Of a DNA stretch of 9,795 nucleotides, positions 1 through 6,480 are shown one piece after another (position 1 is the stretch's first letter; each line of letters starts with the position of its first letter). The position numbers were made by a program, and so were the translations under genes. The notes under the pieces are model-generated. The model was not told the origin of the DNA and ran no database searches. It was given only the letters and a program-made list of their open reading frames with translations. The stretch is from an uncultured Clostridia bacterium (GTDB lineage Bacteria; Bacillota_A; Clostridia; Christensenellales; CAG-138), in NCBI GenBank assembly GCA_947302865.1, contig CAMYWS010000029.1, forward strand, positions 1 through 9,795. The letters run 5' to 3'.

Positions 1-16
1 TTTTTTCACCGCGCAA

Positions 17-26
17 CAACATGTTG
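17..26. promoter_or_regulatory. Palindrome upstream of regulator gene, possible operator
   Basis: The ten bases CAACATGTTG form a perfect palindrome that ends one base before the -35 element of the promoter of the downstream XRE-type regulator. The same bases can also be read as a GCAAC/GTTGC stem with a five-base loop (13-27) followed by TTTT, so a weak terminator for a gene to the left is an alternative. Position next to the -35 box suits autoregulation by the helix-turn-helix protein, but this is inference from placement only. Confidence 0.3.
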
Positions 27-27
27 C

Positions 28-56
28 TTTTCAAAGCCGCGTTACTGTGTTATGAT
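28..56 (+). promoter_or_regulatory. Sigma-A-type promoter with extended -10 for the XRE regulator
   Basis: A -35 element TTTTCA (28-33) is followed by a 17-base spacer and a -10 element TATGAT (51-56), preceded by TG one base upstream (48-49), an extended -10. Transcription would begin near base 63, leaving a leader of about 13 bases that is almost entirely the ribosome binding site. The same -35 hexamer and spacer length recur in the promoter at 6385-6413. Confidence 0.6.
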
Positions 57-62
57 ACCTTC

Positions 63-68
63 AGGAGG
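63..68 (+). promoter_or_regulatory. Strong ribosome binding site that sets the start at 76
   Basis: AGGAGG, continued by TGAT, is a near-perfect complement of the 16S rRNA 3' end and lies seven bases before the ATG at 76. An in-frame ATG at 52 sits inside the predicted -10 box, upstream of the expected transcription start, and has no ribosome binding site. The start at 76 is therefore preferred. Confidence 0.85.
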
Positions 69-75
69 TGATCCG

Positions 76-840
76 ATGGCTACGAAAGACGTTATTTATA
101 CGCTTCGCACAAATGCGGGGCTTTCGCAGGACGAGCTTGCCGAAAAAGTGTTTGTGACGCGGCAGGCGGTGTCAAGATGGGAAACCGGCGAAACGGTGCC
201 GAATACCGAAACGCTGAAGCTGCTGTCCGAGTTGTTCGGCGTGTCCATCAACGCGCTGCTCGGCGTACCCCAGAAGCGCATCTGTCAATGCTGCGGCATG
301 CCGCTGGAGGACGAAATCATCGGCAGAAACGCGGACGGAACGCCGAACGCGGATTACTGCAAATGGTGTTATGCCGACGGAACGTACACGTACAGTGATA
401 TGGACGATCTGATCGACGTCTGCGTCAAACATATGGTCAGCGAAGAGTTTACCGAGGAACAGGCGCGCGCGTATCTCATGCAGGAGCTGCCCCGGCTGGA
501 CTACTGGAAGCGGTATGAGGAGCTGAGCGACGACGGACAGTTCGAAGCGTTCAAGCAAAAGCTGATCGAAGAGATCAACGATCTCGGGATCGAGGGCATG
601 CCGAAGCTCGATAAGCTGAACGCGCTTGTCGGAAGCTATGTGAATCTCGAATACCCTCTGCCGAGCGGCATGAAGGTGAAGTTTCTCAACGACGGGACGA
701 CGTATCTCGGGAATCAGCTCGAATGCGAGTTCGGCGGCGACCGGTGCTTCGGCGTGCTTGCGAACATGGATTTTATCCTGATCTGCACCTACGCGGAAGG
801 CGGCGCGGATCCGGAGCTCGTGCTCTACAAGAAAAGATAA
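76..840 (+). CDS. XRE-family transcriptional regulator with zinc-ribbon domain
   Basis: This 254-residue cytoplasmic protein begins with a helix-turn-helix domain of the XRE/Cro type (about residues 5-63). LSQDELA forms the first helix and VTRQAVSRWE the recognition helix, followed by the usual P-N-T-TL-LS-LF ending. Next is a zinc ribbon of the kind known as putative zinc ribbon domain (zf-ribbon_2), with cysteine pairs C70/C73 and C95/C98; the tracts CGMPL and CKWCY.DG.YTY are typical. C72 adds a further cysteine between the first pair. An acidic helical stretch follows (EEFTEEQARAY, about 123-133), then a C-terminal beta-rich region (about 181-254) that I do not recognise. The protein probably binds DNA through its N-terminus, with the ribbon as a metal-binding, sensor or partner-binding module; ligand and targets are unknown. 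The start is fixed by the AGGAGG at 63-68. The gene has its own promoter and converges with the lipoprotein gene. Fold assignments are strong; the regulated process is not known. Confidence 0.9.
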   Translation: MATKDVIYTLRTNAGLSQDELAEKVFVTRQAVSRWETGETVPNTETLKLLSELFGVSINALLGVPQKRICQCCGMPLEDEIIGRNADGTPNADYCKWCYADGTYTYSDMDDLIDVCVKHMVSEEFTEEQARAYLMQELPRLDYWKRYEELSDDGQFEAFKQKLIEEINDLGIEGMPKLDKLNALVGSYVNLEYPLPSGMKVKFLNDGTTYLGNQLECEFGGDRCFGVLANMDFILICTYAEGGADPELVLYKKR

Positions 841-852
841 ATACAAAAACCG

Positions 853-882
853 GATCCCGGCAGGCGCTGCCGGGATCATTTT
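853..882. terminator. Bidirectional rho-independent terminator between convergent genes
   Basis: A perfect 11-bp stem (GATCCCGGCAG, 853-863, with CTGCCGGGATC, 867-877) encloses a three-base loop. On the plus strand it is followed by ATTTTG. On the minus strand it is followed by CGG and a run of five T (bases 849-845 read in reverse). It lies in the 45-base gap between the stop codons of the plus-strand regulator (838-840) and the minus-strand lipoprotein gene (886-888), so it can serve both. Confidence 0.88.
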
Positions 883-885
883 GAT

Positions 886-3800
886 TTACGGATTCTGATA
901 CTTTGCGATCAGCGCGTCGATCTCAGATTGCTTGATGTTGAACTCCTTTCGGATATGCTCAAGCGCGATGGCAGGTCGCTTTTCAAGCTTTTTACGCAGG
1001 GTTTCGATCGAGCTTCTCCAGTCCGACATGCTCTTCGGATATTTCCACCGTTCGATATGCCGCGCCATTTCCGGTTCAAGCTCTTTTGTCATCTGATCCA
1101 GCAGAGCCGTCAGCCGCTCCGGCGAAAGCTGCGTCATTACAAGCTCTACATAACGCTCGATGAACTTCTGCCGCCATTCGTGATTGGTTTTCAACGCCAC
1201 GGTGAAATAGAAGTACGTCAGCGAGCCGTTGTTCGACGGTGTGCCGCCTTTGTTGAAATACAGGTAAGCGACGTTGCGGTTCTCCCCGCTGCTCATGGCA
1301 AGGTCCAGATCGTACAGGATCGGACGCCATTTGATGCGATAGTCGGTTGTTCTCCAGTATTTTTGGTTGAAGCAGTCGGTATCGATAAACAGCTGCCGGC
1401 AGATTACATAATCGATAAACGCGTCGGCGTCCACCTTTTCCAAAAACTTCCGATACGCATCATCCGACGACAGGTTCGCGTTCTTTGCGGCGTTAAAGAC
1501 TTCCTTGAACTCTTTGTTCGAGCCCTTCATCGCCGTCGAGCCGTTTCGCATAATGGAATTGACTGTATCGGGATCAACGCCGAAGTGCGTCTCAAGATAG
1601 CGGGAATTGAGATCTTCGTTGAAATCATAGATCCCGTAATACTTACCGTTCACATACACTACGCAAAACCGGGAGTTTGCACAGTCGACGTTCAATCCGA
1701 CACAGGCGCGGGACACAAACGCATCCGTCAGCCTTGCTTTATGATAGTCCTGCCCCGCCTGCCGAAGCGCGAAGGAGGAAAACTCAGTGAAGTCATACCC
1801 GGGGAAAAACGGATAATCAACTCTCCGCACGCCGTATTCCGCACGCAGCGTCAAGGTCATGGATTTCTGCGAAATGTATTTCAGCGTACCTCTGCCCTTG
1901 GCTTTGATATCGCACGGAAACGCTGTGCCCATCAGTCCGTCAGCTTCGTAGTAGTTTACATACCCCTTGCGCTCCTTGATATTCTTATGTTCTTTTACCT
2001 TATAGACCGTGTTGAAATCCTCCGGCGACATGGCGATACACACCACCGGAAGCGTATGCGGCTTTTCGAACAGATAATGGAACGTGACGATCTCGCTGCG
2101 AAGAAGTCCGTTTTTGTATGCGACCGCACGGATCACGGCGTTCTTGCCGATGTCGATCGGTGCCGTATACAGTTTGCTGCCCTGGGAAGGCTCGCTGCCG
2201 TCCGTTGTGTAGCGTATCTCGGCATTCGGGTCAATGCACGAAAGCGTGAGCGTAAACGGATCGTTATGATACAGCGCCGTATCGGAGAACATCGGCTGGC
2301 TCACGTAGCCCGGGTAGCTTTGATTGCTGTTCTTCTCGCCTTTTGTCTTATCGGTAAAGAAAACACGGCGCACATGATTGTCGTCTTCGATCCTTCCGCT
2401 CGACATACCCTTGCGCTGTACGCCGGTCTGAAACGCGTCGCGTACGGTGCCGCCGGCGTCGGAAAGGTACAATGTTTCGCCTGTCGGGCTGATGCTGAAG
2501 TTTGCATCCCCGTTTTCATAATCCGCATACGAGCCGGTCGTATTGAGGACGGCATAGCCGTGCCCTTCAACCGAGAGCGACGTGATGCGATATTTTGTAA
2601 GGTCTTTCAGCGAATCGCTCAGATACCAGCCGTCAAGCGATACGTCCGTATCCGCGCCGTTATAAAGCTCGATCCAGTCCTTTTCGTTGCTTCCCCGATC
2701 ATGAATGGCGCATACCTCGGAGATGTATACGCCGTCAGGTTGAAAAAAACCGATCGCCTCCGCGGTCTTTTCCGCGTGTCCGTTCGCCTCGCCCGGCGTC
2801 GGATAACGGTAATAGACCTGTTCGTTGTTTTCATTGAGACCGACCGCGGTATTATCCGGAAGCTCGGGAACCGTAACCCAGTCAAGCTCGCCGGTCCCGG
2901 AATTGTAAAGATACAGCGTCTCGCCCGTGCCGAGCGAAAAGCTTGCGTGAAGCTCGGTCGTGATATCCGTCTTGCCGGACAGGAAGATGATCAGATACCC
3001 GTGCGCCGCGATCGTCGCGGTTTCGGGCAGAGCCCATTTCATCAGATTGTTCGGGTTGTCCGAAAGATACCGGCCCGACAGCGCGATCGGCTGATCGGTC
3101 GCGTTATACAGCTCGACCCAGTCCGAACGCTCTCCCTCGGCGTCTGTGATGCTGTATGCATTGTTCGCAAGCGCTTCGCTGATGCGAATGTCCGTCGGGC
3201 GCTTGGCGTTCACGGTCGGATCCGCCGGCCCGTCGTCGCTGTCGTTCTGTTCGGGCAGCGTCGTCTCTTCCGGGCGATACGGCGGGTCGTTCGTAATATC
3301 CGCCGTGTTCGCTTCGCCGGGCGTCGGCGTCTCGCAATAGCCGAACGAACCGTCCGCGCGGCGCGCGTATGTCACGTCCTTATACGGGATCTCAGGCATG
3401 ACGACCGTTTCAAGTTCGAAGCCGTTCGGGTCAAAAAGATACAGCGTTTCGCCGTAGCGGCTTATGCCGAGGTCGATGCATACATGCTGATCCTTCGTTT
3501 TGCAGTCCTTTTCGCAGCAGTAAACGACCAGATATCCGTTTGCAGGCAGCACGCCGGATAGGTTCGCGTCGTCATAATCGCTCGGTTTGTCGCAGAGAGT
3601 GAACTCGCTGAGATCGACGTCTCTGTTCGTCGTGTTATGCAGCTCGATCCAGTCGTTTTTCAGGCATCCGCCGCATAGCTGCAGTGAATTTCGCGCGGAG
3701 ATCTCGCTGATCTCCACGCCGGTCATCGGCGTCGGATCCTCCTCTTCCTTCGGCTCCGGCTGTACGTCCGTGATCTTCGTCGTGTTCGCCTCGCCCGGCG

Positions 3801-4320
3801 TCGGCGCGTCGCAGTAGCCGTAGGTCCCGTTTTCGCGGCGCGCATAAGAGATATCGCGGTTCAGCGCAGGAACTGCAAGCTCATAGACGGACTGGAGATT
3901 TGAATTGATGAGAACGAGGTCCTCCCCCGCCGCCTTCAGCGAAAAGCCGAGGCAGATGGGACTTTTCCCGTCCCATGTGAACATATCGGTCTTTTCCTGC
4001 TTGGTCGCAAGCAGCAGAAGATACCCGTCCGCGGGCAGGGTCATTTCCGGCAGCGTAAACGCCTTCTCGGGGTTCTTGACGTTGTCCGTGATGCTCCAGA
4101 GCGAAAGGTCGATCGGATGATTCGATTCGTTGTGCAATTCGATCCAGTCCGGCGAGCCGTAATAGTCGTGCTCGTAGCTGCGGCCGTTGCTTGAAACGAC
4201 TTCGCTGATCACGATGCCCTTTGAAGCGTCTTCCGATCCCGCGGCGCAGCCCGCAAGCGGGACCGCCATGCACAGGATCAAGATTCCTGCTATGATTCTT
4301 TTCCATGGTATAGATCGCAT
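886..4320 (-). CDS. Lipoprotein with four lamin-tail domains and a CotH kinase-like domain
   Basis: A predicted membrane-anchored extracytoplasmic protein of 1144 residues. It starts with a lipoprotein signal peptide (MRSIPWKR, a hydrophobic stretch, lipobox LAGC with C25). Four lamin tail domain (LTD) repeats follow at about residues 35-180, 201-339, 377-513 and 529-666. Each opens with ISE and has a (D)W(I/V)EL(H/Y)N core; the first three end in PTPGEAN. A chitobiase/hexosaminidase C-terminal-like beta-sandwich lies at about 670-752 (IRYTTDGSEPS). The CotH kinase-like domain spans about 756-1128: KGRGTLKYISQKS near 809-820, YYGIYDFNED near 894-903, IDTDCFN (D980, D982, N985) and YDLD (D1004, D1006) match expected nucleotide- and metal-binding regions of this atypical kinase family. 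CotH of Bacillus phosphorylates spore-coat proteins; here export suggests a cell-surface target, which is inference. The ATG at 4320 is chosen because GGAGG lies seven bases upstream; an in-frame TTG at 4338 precedes that site and would push the signal peptide inward. It is second in an operon, 14 bases after the dockerin peptidase gene. LTD2 is rich in cysteine. Confidence 0.88.
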   Translation of the reverse strand: MRSIPWKRIIAGILILCMAVPLAGCAAGSEDASKGIVISEVVSSNGRSYEHDYYGSPDWIELHNESNHPIDLSLWSITDNVKNPEKAFTLPEMTLPADGYLLLLATKQEKTDMFTWDGKSPICLGFSLKAAGEDLVLINSNLQSVYELAVPALNRDISYARRENGTYGYCDAPTPGEANTTKITDVQPEPKEEEDPTPMTGVEISEISARNSLQLCGGCLKNDWIELHNTTNRDVDLSEFTLCDKPSDYDDANLSGVLPANGYLVVYCCEKDCKTKDQHVCIDLGISRYGETLYLFDPNGFELETVVMPEIPYKDVTYARRADGSFGYCETPTPGEANTADITNDPPYRPEETTLPEQNDSDDGPADPTVNAKRPTDIRISEALANNAYSITDAEGERSDWVELYNATDQPIALSGRYLSDNPNNLMKWALPETATIAAHGYLIIFLSGKTDITTELHASFSLGTGETLYLYNSGTGELDWVTVPELPDNTAVGLNENNEQVYYRYPTPGEANGHAEKTAEAIGFFQPDGVYISEVCAIHDRGSNEKDWIELYNGADTDVSLDGWYLSDSLKDLTKYRITSLSVEGHGYAVLNTTGSYADYENGDANFSISPTGETLYLSDAGGTVRDAFQTGVQRKGMSSGRIEDDNHVRRVFFTDKTKGEKNSNQSYPGYVSQPMFSDTALYHNDPFTLTLSCIDPNAEIRYTTDGSEPSQGSKLYTAPIDIGKNAVIRAVAYKNGLLRSEIVTFHYLFEKPHTLPVVCIAMSPEDFNTVYKVKEHKNIKERKGYVNYYEADGLMGTAFPCDIKAKGRGTLKYISQKSMTLTLRAEYGVRRVDYPFFPGYDFTEFSSFALRQAGQDYHKARLTDAFVSRACVGLNVDCANSRFCVVYVNGKYYGIYDFNEDLNSRYLETHFGVDPDTVNSIMRNGSTAMKGSNKEFKEVFNAAKNANLSSDDAYRKFLEKVDADAFIDYVICRQLFIDTDCFNQKYWRTTDYRIKWRPILYDLDLAMSSGENRNVAYLYFNKGGTPSNNGSLTYFYFTVALKTNHEWRQKFIERYVELVMTQLSPERLTALLDQMTKELEPEMARHIERWKYPKSMSDWRSSIETLRKKLEKRPAIALEHIRKEFNIKQSEIDALIAKYQNP
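2323..4218 (-). repeat. Four tandem lamin-tail-domain coding repeats
   Basis: Four diverged copies of an LTD unit of about 140 codons lie at roughly 3781-4218, 3304-3720, 2782-3192 and 2323-2736, joined by linkers of about 15-40 codons, the first acidic and proline-rich. Each copy keeps the (D)W(I/V)EL(H/Y)N core and a glycine-tyrosine (GY) strand before a run of hydrophobic residues. Copies 1-3 end in PTPGEAN and their DNA is nearly identical over about 20 bases there (3785-3804, 3308-3327, 2783-2802). Copy 4 ends in the degenerate KTKGEKN. Copies 1 and 2 look closest to each other (YARR...YGYC/FGYC). Confidence 0.8.
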
Positions 4321-4327
4321 ATCCGAT

Positions 4328-4332
4328 CCTCC
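4328..4332 (-). promoter_or_regulatory. Ribosome binding site of the LTD-CotH gene
   Basis: GGAGG on the minus strand lies seven bases upstream of the ATG at 4320, inside the 14-base gap after the TGA of the upstream peptidase gene (4335-4337). It decides in favour of this ATG over the in-frame TTG at 4338. The tight spacing also suggests coupled translation of the two genes. Confidence 0.8.
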
Positions 4333-4334
4333 GA

Positions 4335-6365
4335 TCAAAAGTCTAATTGTATCACGAGACGCAGGATCTTCGCGGCGTCAGACGCCGTGATCTCCCCGTC
4401 TCCGTCCGTGTCGCCCGCCGCGCACATCGGCTCGTTCATAAAGGACAACCCGACGACCGTCCTGAGCACCAGCGCGGCGTCCGCGGCCGTCAGCTTCCCG
4501 TCAAGGTTTGCGTCGCCGCGCATGATGGTCACGCGCAGAAGCCGGGGCTTTGCAAAGGACTCGTTCCCGAAGTACGCGGGCGCAAAATATCCGAAGCCGC
4601 GATATAAGCTGCCGAACAGGACCGCGCGTCCGTAGAATCCGTCCGCCTGCAGCCGGTCTGCCCCGTCCGGAAAATGCGACCAGGTAAACGTATCGTCTCC
4701 GTCTGCGATCCGCATCGTCTGAGCTGTGCCGGACGTGCGGCCGAGGGCGTGCGTTCCGCCGGAGCTGCGACATTCAAACCGGAAGCCGTTTTCGGTCCTG
4801 ACCGCGCGGAAGATCGCGCCGTTCGTGTTTGCCGCGTCGATCGTGCCGTCTGCGTTCGGCTGTACCGGAACGGTTTCAAGATACCGGTCCGCCGACGGCT
4901 TTGCTGCGATCGCATGCCATTCGCCGTTATAGTATGCGGCGATCACGTAATAGCCCTCTTCCGGCTCCGGCACCGTCCGGATCTCCGTAACGACGCCGTC
5001 TTTGATCCCGACAAAGATCAGCCCGCTGTCCGCGTCGGCGGGAACGGCGAAGCTTCCGCGGCACTCTATAAAGAGCGCGCCGCCGCCTTCGATCTTTCTT
5101 CCGCTTCCCGTATACGCCGGCACGGCGGGGTCTGACGCGCCGATCGCATAGATCCCTTCCGGTTCCTTCAAAAGGATCGCGAGTCGGAACGCAAGCGCAA
5201 GCTTCGACAGCAGGATCTCATCCTCCGAACCGAGCGCCGCGCCGGTCGTGTCGCCGTACGATACGATCCCGTCAAGTGCCGCGCGCTGCTCTTCGCTGAG
5301 CTGTGCGCGGATCGCCTGTCCCTCCGTGAGCACGGAAGCATCCTCCGCGCCGCGCCAATACGCAAGAATATCGCGGAAGGCGCCGTCGCCGCACTGCACG
5401 CGCAGGTATTCCGTAAACAGGAACGACTGTCCGTATGCGCCGACGTCCGACGCCGTCGTGTCAAAGTGCCGGTAGCTCATGCCGAGAGAAACCTTGTTCG
5501 ATCGGGCGAACGCGTCGACATAGCCCTGCTCCGCGACCGAGCCCGGATAGCAAAGCTCCTCCGCCGCCATCGAAAAGCCCTCGTTCAACCAAAGCGGGAC
5601 CGTTATCTCGCTGCCGAGCCGGTCCGCGTTCGCGGGAGACGCAAGCACGGCGCTTCTTAAAATCAGATGTTGGAACTCGTGCGCAAGCGTGCCGATCACG
5701 ACGTTCATTTGGTCCGCCATGCGGGAATTGACGTTGATGATCGGCAGACAGTTGTAGCTTTCCGGATCGTCCGGGTCGATGACGGCGATTTCTTCCCGCG
5801 TGTACAGATCGTAGGTGTCGAAGAATCCGCAGACCGAAAGACTGTTCATCGCGTAGGTCACGATCTCCAGCTTTCCGTCGCCGGAAAGGTCGCGAAAATC
5901 GCCGAAATATTCGGATTCCGTCGGCGCGATGACCGTTTCGAACTCTTTGAGCATCTCCTCGGTCTGCTCTGTCGAAAAGGCAAGGGCATCGTTTTCCATC
6001 GTCCAGATACGACAATGTGCACCCTCCGCGGCAAGGCGGAACGTGCGTTTGTCGTACCGATACGTCATGAGATCGGTGCAGATCCAGAAATCATGCGTAT
6101 CCGGCGTTTTCCGATCGAGCGAAAGGTCCTTGCCGGTTTTGTGCAGTCCGGGCGTGAATGGATGTTCGCCGTCCGATTCTTCGTCCTCCGGTTGCGGAAG
6201 CGTGCCGGAAAACAGCGAGTTCCCCTTTGCATCGTACGGCAACGGATTATAGATCAGAACATGATCCGCTTCGATTATATGCGGTTGTACCCCGTCGCCG
6301 ACCGCCGCGTGCGGGATCGCAAGCAGCAGAAAAACGGCAAGGAGGATCGAAATAGAGCGTTTCAT
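4335..6365 (-). CDS. Secreted dockerin-bearing zinc metallopeptidase (HExxH, gluzincin-like)
   Basis: A 676-residue exported protein. Residues 1-21 form a signal peptide (MKRS, then ILLAVFLLLAI, probable cleavage after PHAA). The catalytic signature is HEFQH (H229, E230, H233) followed 28 residues later by NEGFS (E262). This is the gluzincin arrangement in which two histidines and the distant glutamate bind zinc and E230 activates water; the surroundings (TLAHEFQHLI, WLNEGFSMAAEEL) resemble M30/hyicolysin-like peptidases. Upstream, DLSGDGKLEI (159-168) looks like a calcium loop. A beta-rich region of unknown fold fills about 420-610. The C-terminus (about 616-676) is a type I dockerin with two calcium-binding segments, DANLDGKLTAADA and DTDGDGEITASDA. 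A dockerin normally binds a cohesin on a scaffoldin or cell surface; no cohesin is seen here. AGGAG lies six bases before the ATG, and an extended -10 promoter lies just upstream. First gene of a pair with the LTD-CotH lipoprotein. Substrate unknown. Confidence 0.88.
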   Translation of the reverse strand: MKRSISILLAVFLLLAIPHAAVGDGVQPHIIEADHVLIYNPLPYDAKGNSLFSGTLPQPEDEESDGEHPFTPGLHKTGKDLSLDRKTPDTHDFWICTDLMTYRYDKRTFRLAAEGAHCRIWTMENDALAFSTEQTEEMLKEFETVIAPTESEYFGDFRDLSGDGKLEIVTYAMNSLSVCGFFDTYDLYTREEIAVIDPDDPESYNCLPIINVNSRMADQMNVVIGTLAHEFQHLILRSAVLASPANADRLGSEITVPLWLNEGFSMAAEELCYPGSVAEQGYVDAFARSNKVSLGMSYRHFDTTASDVGAYGQSFLFTEYLRVQCGDGAFRDILAYWRGAEDASVLTEGQAIRAQLSEEQRAALDGIVSYGDTTGAALGSEDEILLSKLALAFRLAILLKEPEGIYAIGASDPAVPAYTGSGRKIEGGGALFIECRGSFAVPADADSGLIFVGIKDGVVTEIRTVPEPEEGYYVIAAYYNGEWHAIAAKPSADRYLETVPVQPNADGTIDAANTNGAIFRAVRTENGFRFECRSSGGTHALGRTSGTAQTMRIADGDDTFTWSHFPDGADRLQADGFYGRAVLFGSLYRGFGYFAPAYFGNESFAKPRLLRVTIMRGDANLDGKLTAADAALVLRTVVGLSFMNEPMCAAGDTDGDGEITASDAAKILRLVIQLDF

Positions 6366-6384
6366 AACATACTCCTACGAATAC

Positions 6385-6413
6385 AGTATACCACGGATTG
6401 CATCGTTTGAAAA
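6385..6413 (-). promoter_or_regulatory. Promoter of the dockerin peptidase / LTD-CotH operon
   Basis: Read on the minus strand, TTTTCA (6413-6408), a 17-base spacer and TATACT (6390-6385) form a sigma-A-type promoter with TG one base before the -10 element. Transcription would start near 6378, giving a leader of about 13 bases that carries the AGGAG (6376-6372). It matches the promoter at 28-56 in -35 hexamer, spacing and extended -10. Confidence 0.65.
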
Positions 6414-6441
6414 GCCGCACCGCCACCGTTCAGGCAAAATA

Positions 6442-6464
6442 ATTGTAATACGATTGTAAACAAT
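6442..6464. promoter_or_regulatory. Direct repeats upstream of the peptidase promoter, possible activator site
   Basis: ATTGTAA occurs twice (6442-6448 and 6453-6459), starting 11 bases apart, that is one helical turn. It is followed by the inverted copy ACAAT (6460-6464). On the minus strand this reads TTTACA-N5-ATTACA, the spacing used by OmpR/PhoB-family regulators such as Bacillus PhoP. The site lies about 30 bases upstream of the -35 box, where an activator could act. The rest of the gap between 6366 and 6480 shows no clear terminator for hflX. Only two boxes are present, so chance cannot be excluded. Confidence 0.3.
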
Positions 6465-6480
6465 GCACGAAACTGTCGGG

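Noticed and set aside
52..75. An earlier ATG for the XRE regulator
   Set aside because: It lies inside the -10 box, has no ribosome binding site, and adds a stretch that encodes the Shine-Dalgarno sequence.
172..879. A 235-codon minus-strand open frame opposite the XRE regulator
   Set aside because: It has no recognisable motif and would span the terminator hairpin; the plus-strand frame has a promoter, a perfect ribosome binding site and clear domains.
928..3561. An 877-codon open frame on the plus strand, antisense to the LTD-CotH gene
   Set aside because: It is a mirror of the codon usage of a GC-rich gene. Its product is arginine- and valine-rich without domain-like motifs, it has no ribosome binding site, and the minus strand carries a lipobox, LTD and CotH motifs in order.
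2783..3804. Three near-identical 20-base DNA segments, considered as a CRISPR or mobile repeat
   Set aside because: They are hundreds of bases apart, in frame, and encode the conserved PTPGEAN ends of the LTD repeats.
4321..4338. A TTG start for the LTD-CotH lipoprotein
   Set aside because: Its first codons contain the GGAGG ribosome binding site for the ATG at 4320, and the lipoprotein signal peptide has the normal length only from that ATG.
6414..6480. A terminator after hflX
   Set aside because: Only short AT-rich inverted repeats are present, with no GC stem followed by a T-run on the minus strand, so no terminator is called.
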